Shown here: positions 38,572 to 45,875 of the stretch, piece by piece
Layout of the letters: each line of letters opens with the position of its first letter
Numbering within the stretch: position 1 is the stretch's first letter
DNA from: Ralstonia pickettii
GTDB taxonomy: Bacteria > Pseudomonadota > Gammaproteobacteria > Burkholderiales > Burkholderiaceae
Reading direction: 5' to 3'
DNA: 64,000 bases
NCBI RefSeq assembly: GCF_016466415.2
Contig: NZ_CP066771.1
Span: 1,798,001-1,862,000, forward strand
Program-made: the position numbers and the translations under genes
Notes under the pieces: model-generated
Databases searched by the model: none
Seen by the model: the letters and a program-made list of their open reading frames with translations, nothing else
Told to the model about the DNA's origin: nothing

Positions 38572-38856
38572 TCACCACCTCCCGTGCAGCGCTGCGCCGA
38601 GCTGACGCCTGAACGATGAGCCGAGCAGCTTGCGAGCCAGATCCTGGTACACAAGCCGCTGTTTTGCCTCGTGCATGTCTTGGAACTTCACCAGCAACTT
38701 GAGCCCAGCCATCTTGCCGCGCGTCGCCTTCGACCTCTCCATCAGAGCATCCGCTTCGCCAGCATTGGTCTTGACCTTGCCGACGAAGACATTATTCTTG
38801 GCCGCCAACCGCTTCACCGTGGTGCGCGGCAGGTTGAGCGAGGATGACGTCACCGT
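38572..38856 (-). CDS. small hypothetical protein, possibly a phage gene remnant
   Basis: About 90 residues if read from a GTG near 38856, after a GGGAG-like site (SSLNLPRTTVKRLAAKNNVF and KVKTNAGEADALMERSKATR are the first visible parts). The C-terminal half is helical and basic (FQDMHEAKQRLVYQDLARKL). I do not recognise it. A longer reading from 38934 overlaps the end of the tail gene. It lies just after the gp48-like gene, where Mu-like phages have tail-fibre genes. It may not be real. Confidence 0.35.
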   Translation of the reverse strand, partial: TVTSSSLNLPRTTVKRLAAKNNVFVGKVKTNAGEADALMERSKATRGKMAGLKLLVKFQDMHEAKQRLVYQDLARKLLGSSFRRQLGAALHGRW

Positions 38857-38876
38857 ACTGCACTCCCACGATGTCC

Positions 38877-39473
38877 TCAGGTATATCGGAACTGAAGGAC
38901 CGTATGCGCCGGCTTGAGCGCGCTCATCTCGCATTCAAGGACGGCGTTATTCCAGCTTCCGAGCGGCTCCCCTGCGGAGGATTGGCCGGCGGCGAAGCGG
39001 ACTACCGTGCTCGATGGCGAGTTGATGGACCAGGTAAAGAACCAGTCGGCATTTCCTAGCGCTTGCCCGCACGAGCTCTGCCCGCAGCGGAACGGGGCAA
39101 AATTGGTGATCGTGATCCCGTATCCAAGCTTGGCCGCAAACCCGATGTAGTAGGCCGCCGATTGGCCACCACCGCTGGCGAGCCGCGCCACAACCTGCGC
39201 CCGCCTTTGCTGGACAGTTGGCGACTCTCCGGCACACGGATCGGGAAGACCGAGAGTTGACTCCCATTCCGGGAGCAATTCGTACGTCGTGCCGGGAAAC
39301 GAATCAGCGAGCAGATAGTTCGAACGCCCAGTCTGCCGGCTGTAGATCTGGGTCAACCCAGAAAGAACTTGTGTCTGGATTGCATCTTGATCACGCGGCC
39401 AGACGCGGCCGCGCGGCATCAATGCCTGGAACGCGCGGAGGTAGTCAGCGGAAGTGAGGTTAGGTGCGAGCAT
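38877..39473 (-). CDS. phage tail protein, Mu gp48/YmfQ-like (DUF2313)
   Basis: A 198-residue baseplate-type protein. The start LTSADYLRAFQALMPRGRVW and then the segment ESTLGLPDPCAGESPTVQQR are hallmark DUF2313/YmfQ sequences. GAGGA precedes the ATG. In Mu-like phages it sits at the end of the tail module before the fibre; here no other tail gene is present, so it is either a surviving fragment of an older prophage or a gene carried for interference with a helper phage. A 260-base gap upstream (39474-39733) shows nothing else. Confidence 0.8.
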   Translation of the reverse strand: MLAPNLTSADYLRAFQALMPRGRVWPRDQDAIQTQVLSGLTQIYSRQTGRSNYLLADSFPGTTYELLPEWESTLGLPDPCAGESPTVQQRRAQVVARLASGGGQSAAYYIGFAAKLGYGITITNFAPFRCGQSSCGQALGNADWFFTWSINSPSSTVVRFAAGQSSAGEPLGSWNNAVLECEMSALKPAHTVLQFRYT

Positions 39474-39733
39474 TGTTTTTCCTCATTGGCTCCACGGTGC
39501 CGTATTCCGTCGAATTATTCATTGCAGAAGCTCCCGCAAGTTGCGGCTGTGATACTCATGTCACATTGGCTATTGGGATTACTGTCGCCTGCCGCAGAAT
39601 GAACCGGGAGGTCACCGGAAAAGGCATCTGCTTCCATAAGCATCGACAGCTGCCGGTGTTATTGCCCACCGCCGGCTGGGGCCTCGCTCGAACACTATTT
39701 GCCGGTTAGATGGCACATTGTGTTTCTGCATCG

Positions 39734-40669
39734 TCAGTCGACGTGCGAAGCATCCACAAGCTGGGCCGCGATGTTTAGGTCTGTACCCGTATGGAAGTCT
39801 CGGCCGCGCCAGTCCTGCGCCTTTTTCTGGTAAGGCTTGGCAAGCGCCTCCTCGATGGTCATTCGCGGCGCTTCGGGTTCTGGGGGCTCGCTCTCGTTCG
39901 GGCGATCAACGCGCCCGCCGGGGCCGTCGTAGGTGCCCTTACGAACGTAGGGCTTCGGGCGCTTCGCGAGGGGCACATACGCTGAGTGTCGACCGAGGGC
40001 GGCCAGCGCTTCATTGACTGGCTTCATTACCTCTACGACCGGATTCGGCATACCCGATTCGCCGCGCAACAGATTGACGCCCACGTTGCCGTTTTGGAAT
40101 TTGTAGTTGATGGCGGACAGCATGAACGTCTCAGGGTCGGGTAGGTATGCGGCCACGCAGAAATCATTGAGCTGCGGCCCCATCGCTCGAGCCCGTTCCA
40201 TGATGGGCAGCAGCGCCTTTGCTGCTTCGCGCATCTCTTGGGCAACGAGAGACTTGAAGCTCGCCACTAGCATGCTGACTTCGAGATTGAGCACGCCGCC
40301 CGCCGTGTCGATTGCGGCGTCGACTTCCGGCGCGCGAGCCTCTAGGGCTTCGATCCGCGCCTTGGTGCGGCGCAACTCCGTTTCCTTAGTCACCAGTTCC
40401 GATTCGAGTTTCTTGATGGCCCGCTCGATTCCCGCCAGATCAGCATCTGCGCATAGGGCTGTGTCGGCCTCGCGGCCCGCAATCTCGCCGCGCAGGCGAT
40501 TGATTTCCTGCTCCAGCCCCGCTATCTGCACCGGGGCCGCATTGGCGGCTTCGTCCAGCAGCTTGCGGCGCGCCAAGGCATCGTGGACCTCTTGAATTGC
40601 GGCCTTCACTTCAGGCGTCAGTGCGTATCCGCCCTTCTCGTTTGCTTCCTGCTTGTGTTTGTTCGTCAT
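39734..40669 (-). CDS. hypothetical coiled-coil protein
   Basis: A 311-residue protein without a recognised domain. Residues about 15-115 are a long heptad-rich helix (GLEQEINRLRGEIAGREADT, IERAIKKLESELVTKETELR), followed by a conserved-looking globular part (FCVAAYLPDPETFMLSAINY) and a proline- and charge-rich tail. No signal peptide. It is preceded by AGAGG. Neighbouring phage-type genes suggest an accessory element gene; its role cannot be told. Confidence 0.65.
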   Translation of the reverse strand: MTNKHKQEANEKGGYALTPEVKAAIQEVHDALARRKLLDEAANAAPVQIAGLEQEINRLRGEIAGREADTALCADADLAGIERAIKKLESELVTKETELRRTKARIEALEARAPEVDAAIDTAGGVLNLEVSMLVASFKSLVAQEMREAAKALLPIMERARAMGPQLNDFCVAAYLPDPETFMLSAINYKFQNGNVGVNLLRGESGMPNPVVEVMKPVNEALAALGRHSAYVPLAKRPKPYVRKGTYDGPGGRVDRPNESEPPEPEAPRMTIEEALAKPYQKKAQDWRGRDFHTGTDLNIAAQLVDASHVD

Positions 40670-40706
40670 AGAGCCTCTGTTTAGTGCGTTAGGGATGGCA
40701 TGTGTG

Positions 40707-40928
40707 TCAGGCTCCGAGAGATCGGCGCAGATCCCCGACCACCCACGTCAGGACGCCGCCGATCTTCTCGGGTGGTGGAATGTCGCCAGAGACGACACGA
40801 TTTCGAACAGTGCGTGGGCTGCAGGCGTATAGCGCCGCGACCACGGGTATGCGCACACGCGCAAGGTCTGGCAGTTCATCGAAATGCGAAAGAACGTGGT
40901 TGCATGCTGCTTCAATGGTTTGCATCAC
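40707..40928 (-). CDS. small helix-turn-helix protein
   Basis: A 73-residue protein with a short DNA-binding fold: ELPDLARVRIPVVAALYACS followed by PRTVRNRVVSGDIPPPEKIG, which has the MerR/AlpA-like pattern of a helix-turn-helix and a glycine turn. Such small proteins act as repressors or excisionase-type factors in mobile elements. It lies 37 bases upstream of the coiled-coil gene on the same strand and is divergent from the nuclease-like gene; the 207-base gap is presumably the shared control region. Confidence 0.6.
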   Translation of the reverse strand: MMQTIEAACNHVLSHFDELPDLARVRIPVVAALYACSPRTVRNRVVSGDIPPPEKIGGVLTWVVGDLRRSLGA

Positions 40929-41135
40929 CTTTCCTCAAACTGCAAAGCGGTACCTGCACACTAGTCGCAGCAGAAGCACCGCGATATGCCGCTAACGCGT
41001 TGACGGGGTATGCAGACGCGTTGAGATACCATTCCCCAGCTCATCGCGATCGCCAATGCCAATGCTCGGCGACGCCCTCCGCACGATTGGCTCTCTCTGC
41101 AACGCCATTGCCAAGCCATCAACAAAGGAGAGAAC

Positions 41136-42338
41136 GTGACTTCAGGTCTTACCCCTTCAGAGAAATTTGTTGCCGGCCTGTGCGAGCGCGCATTTCTCCG
41201 CCTTTGGACACATCCAAACCCGAAGGGAAAGAAGGGCAAGGAGCTGTGTGATTGCCTTATCGTGTGCGGCCCACACGTTGTGATCATTTCCGTGAAGGAC
41301 AACGAGTACCGCGAGACCGGCGATAAGACGGGATGGGAAAGGTGGACTAAGGTTGCTATCGACAAGTCGATAGCGCAGATATGGGGAGCCGAAAGGTGGC
41401 TCGACACCGTGGAAACGGTCGAGCGCACGGACGGCCGTACTGTGGCCCTTCCCCCCAAGAATCAGAGGCGGTATCACCGCATCGCGGTTGCGCTTGGCTC
41501 GCGTGGGGAAGTTCCTCTCACTTGGGGTGACTCTGGTACGGGCTTTGTCCACGTCTGCGATGAGTTCAGTGTCGGCGCCCTGTTCCTGGCGCTCGATACG
41601 ATCACGGATTTTGTGGAGTTTCTCCAGGCTGCGGAAGAACTCGTGACCGGCGGGATGCGTCCTCTCTTTTCCGGAGGAGGCTTAGAGGACCTTGTTGCCC
41701 TCTATCTACTCCGCGACCGTTCCTTCAACTTTGACAGTCGGAAGCAAGACAAAACGGACGCGATGCTTATCTTGCACAATGACATACGGAAGGGAATGGT
41801 CGAATCCGACGAGTTCAAGCGCATGAGGAAAGACTTGGAGAACTCGTACGTTTGGGACCGTCTGATTGACCTCTACACCAAGGACCTTCTGACAGGCGGC
41901 ATGTTTGACATGCATAGCCAACAGGCTACTGATAACGAGCTCGCTTTGGTCACAATGGCCATCCAGCCTCGAGTGCACCGCTCGTTTCTCGCCGAGGCCT
42001 TTCTCCAGTTCCTCAACAGTGGTGCATTGAAGTCTGCAGCGAGGGTGGCCCAGGGCTATGCGGATACCGCCTTTGTATTCACCACCGGCAGTAGCAGCGA
42101 CCGAGAACAGCGCAGCAAGGAACTGTTCCTAAGGTGTTTGGTGGTACGAGGAAAAATGCCAGGCGTGAGGACAGTTGTGGGAATCGCTACAGACCGCCCC
42201 GGAACCTCGTCCATTGGATACTCGTCCGACATCGTCTATATCTGTTTGAAGGAGTGGAGCGACAAGCAAGCGGCGGATGTCGACGGAATTCAGCGTGATC
42301 TCGGATATTTCCAGAATGTGTCATGGACAGGGCGATGA
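41136..42338 (+). CDS. nuclease-like hypothetical protein with PD-(D/E)xK signature
   Basis: A 400-residue protein starting at GTG 41136, which has AAGGAGAG six bases upstream. Near residues 33-60, KGKELCDCLIVCGPHVVIIS then VKDNEYR has the D...(x)K core of a restriction-endonuclease or NERD-like nuclease fold. The rest is mixed alpha/beta and not recognised; no ATPase motif is visible. It stands alone between divergent and convergent genes within the element, like an orphan defence gene. Function is inferred from a short motif only. Confidence 0.6.
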   Translation: MTSGLTPSEKFVAGLCERAFLRLWTHPNPKGKKGKELCDCLIVCGPHVVIISVKDNEYRETGDKTGWERWTKVAIDKSIAQIWGAERWLDTVETVERTDGRTVALPPKNQRRYHRIAVALGSRGEVPLTWGDSGTGFVHVCDEFSVGALFLALDTITDFVEFLQAAEELVTGGMRPLFSGGGLEDLVALYLLRDRSFNFDSRKQDKTDAMLILHNDIRKGMVESDEFKRMRKDLENSYVWDRLIDLYTKDLLTGGMFDMHSQQATDNELALVTMAIQPRVHRSFLAEAFLQFLNSGALKSAARVAQGYADTAFVFTTGSSSDREQRSKELFLRCLVVRGKMPGVRTVVGIATDRPGTSSIGYSSDIVYICLKEWSDKQAADVDGIQRDLGYFQNVSWTGR

Positions 42339-42384
42339 GGCACGCCCTTTCTATGTCCCTAACTTGACCTCTCCAACATGGGTT

Positions 42385-42688
42385 CTATTCGAGCTTGGGA
42401 TCTGACTCCTCCTTCCTTCTGGCGTTAGGGACATAACCAAGCTCCTTGAGCCAACCCTCAACCGTCCTCTGCGCTTGGTCCGGCATCAGGGCTCGACCGA
42501 TCGTCGTGAGCTGAAATTCAGATACTCGGTCCTTGATGCCGATGGCTGCACTCCTCCTGCTTCGGTAGTTCCCTTCATTCGCCAGTTTCAGCGCGTACTC
42601 TTTCACAGGCTGCAGTTTCTTTTGCTTAGCAGCCGCTGCATTCTTGCCGCCGTCCGATTTGACCGCAACTACGCCTGCCTGCCGCGCC
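42385..42688 (-). pseudogene. 3' part of an island gene split by the IS66 element
   Basis: C-terminal half of a hypothetical protein: the frame is open from the IS junction (RQAGVVAVKSDGGKNAAAAK) to a stop at 42385. Removing the IS and one copy of the 8-bp duplication joins it in frame to 45092-45371, giving about 190 residues with a helical N-terminal half and a lysine-rich, possibly DNA-binding second half (RRSAAIGIKDRVSEFQLTTI). I do not recognise the family. An ATG-like start inside the IS end could still allow a truncated product. Confidence 0.75.
42681..42688. repeat. 8-bp target duplication, left
   Basis: GCCGCGCC directly before the left IS end; the same 8 bases follow the right end at 45092-45099. 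Eight bases is the IS66 family standard. Confidence 0.9.
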
Positions 42689-42717
42689 GTAAGCACCCGG
42701 TGAACCCGTCTTGCCAG

Positions 42718-44247
42718 CTAGGTGGCGCTGGGCGTCCAGCGATGCGGGAGCAGTTCGGCGATGTCGGCCGCCTTGTGGGTCGGCAGTCGCGTGAGGACGT
42801 CTTTCAGATAGGCGTAGGGATCGTGCCCGTTGAGCTTGGCCGATTGGATCAGGCTCATGACGGCAGCCGCGCGTTGACCGGCGCGCAGTGAGCCTGCAAA
42901 CAACCAATTGGAGCGACCCAGGGCAACCGGCCGGATCTGTCGCTCGACGTGGTTGTTGTCGATGGGCACCGTCGGGTCGTCGAGGTAACGCACGAGAGCC
43001 GGCCACCGCTTGAGGCTGTAGTCAATGGCCCGCGCGATCGCCGAGCCGTCTGGGACGCGGCGTCGCTGTTCCTCGAGCCAGGCGTGCAGCCGCTCTAGAA
43101 TCGGGCCAGCCCTTTGTTGCCGCGCTGCCAGGCGCTGGTCTGGCTCAGCATCCCGCACTTGCGCCTCGATCTCGTACAAGCTCACCATGTAGCGCAGTGC
43201 CTGGCCCGCCAATTCGCTCTTGTGCTTGTCGTGCAGTTCAAAGAACTTGCGCCGCGAATGGGCCATGCAACCGATCTCAGTGACGCCACCGTCGAAGCTG
43301 GCCTTGTAGCCGGCGAAGTCATCACATACCAGCTTGCCTTGCCACTGCCCCAGGAACGCGCGAGCGTGCTCGCCGCTGCGGCTGGGCGCAAACTGGTAAA
43401 TCACCGCGCGCATCTTCTCGAACTCGCTCGGCGCATAGGCCCACAGGTAGGCGCGGTGCGTCTTGCCATTGCCGGGCGCGAGCATCTGCACTGGCGTTTC
43501 GTCGGCGTGCAGAACACCGTGGCTCAGAACCTCTTCTTGCAGGGCGTCCACCAGCGGTTGCAGACGCACGCCACAGATGCCCACCCACGCGCCCAGTGTC
43601 GATTGCGGGATGGCCAGACCGGCGCGCGCATAGATGCGCTCCTGCCGATACAGGGGAAGGTGGTCGCCGAACTTGGACACCAGCGTATGTGCCAGCAGTC
43701 CGGCCGTCGGGATGCCTTTGTCGATGACGTGGGGTGGCACCGGCGTCTGCACCAGCGTCTCACACTGATCGCACACCCATTTGCCGCGGATGTGACGCTC
43801 CACGGTGAACGTGCCCGGCGTGTAGTCCAGCTTCTCGCTGATGTCTTCGCCAATGCGCTTGAGCGCACACCCACAGGTGCAGGTCTCTGCGTCCGGCTCG
43901 TGGTGGATGTCGGTGCGCGGCAACTGCGGCGGCAATGCCTGGCGCTTGGGCTTGCTCTTGGCTTCAGATTTGGACGACGGCAGGAGCGCTTCCAGTTCGG
44001 TCTCAATCGCCTCGAGGTCTGCGTCAATGGCTTCGTCCAGCAGACTCGCCTGTTCAGATGTCAGTTGCTCGCTGCGCTTGCCGAACTTCCAGCGCTTGTG
44101 GATGGCCAGCTCGTGTGTGAGCTGGTCGATCTTGGCTTGCCGGTACCGCAACTCCCGGTCCTTCTCGCCGACCTGGGCCATCAACTGCGCAGCCAGTGTG
44201 CGCAGTTCGTCCGGGCTCAGGGCATCGAGGTTGGTGGGTAGGTTCAT
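42718..44247 (-). CDS. tnpC: IS66 transposase TnpC
   Basis: DDE transposase of 509 residues. The N-terminus has a coiled stretch (ELRYRQAKIDQLTHELAIHK), then a zinc-finger-like CXCX motif (CTCGCALKRIGEDIS) and the DDE domain with YLWAYAPSEFEKMRAVIYQF, LVCDDFAGYKASFDGGVTEI and the C-terminal DPTVPIDNNHVERQIRPVAL containing the final Glu. It ends in WLFAGSLRAGQRAAAVMSLI, typical of IS66. ATG at 44247 is used; a TTG at 44271 is also possible. Confidence 0.93.
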   Translation of the reverse strand: MNLPTNLDALSPDELRTLAAQLMAQVGEKDRELRYRQAKIDQLTHELAIHKRWKFGKRSEQLTSEQASLLDEAIDADLEAIETELEALLPSSKSEAKSKPKRQALPPQLPRTDIHHEPDAETCTCGCALKRIGEDISEKLDYTPGTFTVERHIRGKWVCDQCETLVQTPVPPHVIDKGIPTAGLLAHTLVSKFGDHLPLYRQERIYARAGLAIPQSTLGAWVGICGVRLQPLVDALQEEVLSHGVLHADETPVQMLAPGNGKTHRAYLWAYAPSEFEKMRAVIYQFAPSRSGEHARAFLGQWQGKLVCDDFAGYKASFDGGVTEIGCMAHSRRKFFELHDKHKSELAGQALRYMVSLYEIEAQVRDAEPDQRLAARQQRAGPILERLHAWLEEQRRRVPDGSAIARAIDYSLKRWPALVRYLDDPTVPIDNNHVERQIRPVALGRSNWLFAGSLRAGQRAAAVMSLIQSAKLNGHDPYAYLKDVLTRLPTHKAADIAELLPHRWTPSAT

Positions 44248-44309
44248 GCGGCGAGTCTGCCAGAACCCCAAGTCCTCTGGAAGGAAGCCAGTTTACGGCT
44301 TTGGGGGTA

Positions 44310-44645
44310 TTACACGACCGTGATCGCGTGGTCGTGGGTGAGCGTCTGCCAAGGCAGCCCCGTCACCAGCGCACGCAATTGCTCGGGATTGAGCGCCGTG
44401 GCGATCGCCTGGTCGCCGTTCGTCCAGATGAAGCGCCCCTTGTTGAGGCGCCGCGCGGCCAGCCAGATGCCGAAGCCGTCGTAGACCAGCACCTTCATGC
44501 GCGTCGAACTCTTATTGGCAAACAGGTAGGCGTGGTGGGGGCGTGCCGCGCCGAACACCTTGACGACCCGCGCGAGGATCGTTTCGGTACCGGCGCGCAT
44601 GTCCAGCGGCTCCACGGCCAACCAGATCGCGTCCACCCGAATCAA
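44310..44645 (-). CDS. tnpB: IS66 accessory protein TnpB
   Basis: Small IS66 protein of 111 residues with the standard segment IRVDAIWLAVEPLDMRAGTE and the ending FIWTNGDQAIATALNPEQLR. It is needed for IS66 transposition but has no known catalytic motif. The TTG at 44645 overlaps the tnpA stop (TTGA), suggesting coupling; an in-frame ATG at 44675 would give 121 residues. Confidence 0.88.
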   Translation of the reverse strand: MIRVDAIWLAVEPLDMRAGTETILARVVKVFGAARPHHAYLFANKSSTRMKVLVYDGFGIWLAARRLNKGRFIWTNGDQAIATALNPEQLRALVTGLPWQTLTHDHAITVV

Positions 44646-45013
44646 CGCAACCACCCTTGCAGCCACTGGGCGCACTGCGCTGCGGCCGATCCCGGCCAGC
44701 GAAGACTGATCGTCGTCGCGCCACGGCGGACTTCGATCTGGATGTCCGGCACGGCAGTGGTCGGCTCGCCGATCCGCAACGGGATGAACTCGCCTTGCGG
44801 CACCCTCATCAACTCGCGGTCCTCAGGCGCGCCATTCTTTGCTTCCTGCTCGGCGACCCAGCGCCGCAGCAGATTCGCATTGAGGCGATGGTGCAGGGCT
44901 ATCGCCGCGATCGAAACACCCGGCTGCATGCACTCCTGCACTGCCTTGGCCTTGAACTCGGCGCTATGCCGACGTCGGCGCCGTATTGGCGCGCTCTCTT
45001 CGATAGTGTCCAC
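44642..45013 (-). CDS. tnpA: IS66 accessory protein TnpA
   Basis: 123-residue protein with an IS3/IS66-type helix-turn-helix: RRRRHSAEFKAKAVQECMQP then GVSIAAIALHHRLNANLLRR. The C-terminal half (IQIEVRRGATTISLRWPGSA) is characteristic of IS66 TnpA. It binds DNA and works with TnpB and TnpC in transposition. It is the first gene of the element, 78 bases inside the right terminal repeat. Confidence 0.9.
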   Translation of the reverse strand: MDTIEESAPIRRRRRHSAEFKAKAVQECMQPGVSIAAIALHHRLNANLLRRWVAEQEAKNGAPEDRELMRVPQGEFIPLRIGEPTTAVPDIQIEVRRGATTISLRWPGSAAAQCAQWLQGWLR

Positions 45014-45091
45014 GTGTCCACCTAGAACTAGATGGACACGATGCTCCTTGCTACGCGGGTCCCCTTCAAGACGGGTTCACCGGGTGCTTAC

Positions 45092-45099
45092 GCCGCGCC
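45092..45099. repeat. 8-bp target duplication, right
   Basis: GCCGCGCC directly after the right IS end, identical to 42681-42688. Confidence 0.9.
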
Positions 45100-45371
45100 T
45101 GCTCGAATCGCACAGGAAGAGCAGCAAGGAAGTCGATGAATGCCAGCACGTTGCCGGCCTCAATCGACCAGGATAGCTCCTGGGCGTGGAGTTCGAGTTC
45201 TGCAGTAGGAATTTGCCGGTTGGCGAGCGTCTCTTCGCACTTCGCTATCGTCGCGAAACAAGTCAAAAATAGGGTAGCTGCAAGATCCTTGAGCCCCTCC
45301 AGGGGAAGCGCCCTCTTGTCCAGCATTGATCGAAATGATTGCCGAAGGCGGTCGAGCTCGTCTGATTCCAT
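45092..45371 (-). pseudogene. 5' part of the island gene split by the IS66 element
   Basis: N-terminal half of the interrupted protein: MESDELDRLRQSFRSMLDKR to about ALPVRFEQAR, then the frame runs into the IS end. It joins in frame with 42385-42688 once the IS and one target duplication are removed. The N-terminal half is predicted helical (LAATLFLTCFATIAKCEETL). The upstream gene ends at 45390, so this was the last gene of the replication operon. Confidence 0.75.
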
Positions 45372-45389
45372 GGCGCCTCTATGCGCACC

Positions 45390-45875
45390 CTATCGAGAGA
45401 GGAGCCGCGCCGGCGAGAGGATAGAGTGACTCTCGTATTCGCCCTGTTGAGCTAAGCGCAGCGGTGGCATTTTTGACAGCATAACGGCGGTGTTGAAGCG
45501 CTCGCGGAAATACGCCAGGTCGTCAGCTAAGGTGGAAACGGGCTGACGAGCTACCAAACCCAGCAGGCGCGTGAGGCAATCAGCTGGCCAGCCCTCGATG
45601 TCGGCCACCTTGCTAACAGTCGCCTTGAGGTCGTCTAACAATGCCGCAGCGCGGTCGGGCGACATGGGCGCACACCACGGCATGAACGGACCATCTGCCA
45701 TCGGGTAGCGAGATAAGTCCGCAACGCAAGCAACCATTGCCGCCTTGTTCTCGGCGAGCAGCGGTAGCACGGCTTTGACTGCATCCTCGGGGCCCTTGTA
45801 CCGCAGACGGTCGCCGTGGACCGTCAGGCGTACGGAGAGACGCCGACACTCACACCACAATTCGAAGGGGCTCAT
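45390..45875 (-). CDS. hypothetical protein with TubC-like N-terminus
   Basis: A 161-residue protein. The first 50 residues (LTVHGDRLRYKGPEDAVKAV then LPLLAENKAAMVACV) resemble the TubC N-terminal docking-type fold found in many mobile-element proteins that accompany primases. The remainder is helical and unrecognised. Its ATG overlaps the stop of the primase-helicase (ATGA), so the two are translated together. Confidence 0.65.
   Translation of the reverse strand: MSPFELWCECRRLSVRLTVHGDRLRYKGPEDAVKAVLPLLAENKAAMVACVADLSRYPMADGPFMPWCAPMSPDRAAALLDDLKATVSKVADIEGWPADCLTRLLGLVARQPVSTLADDLAYFRERFNTAVMLSKMPPLRLAQQGEYESHSILSPARLLSR

Larger units (their letters stand above)
42689..45091 (-). mobile_element. 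complete IS66-family insertion sequence
   Basis: A 2403-bp element bounded by perfect 25-bp inverted repeats that begin GTAAGCACCCGG, and by 8-bp target duplications. It contains tnpA, tnpB and tnpC in the standard IS66 order on the minus strand, all open, so it may be active. It has split an island gene (see the flanking pseudogene entries). Confidence 0.93.
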
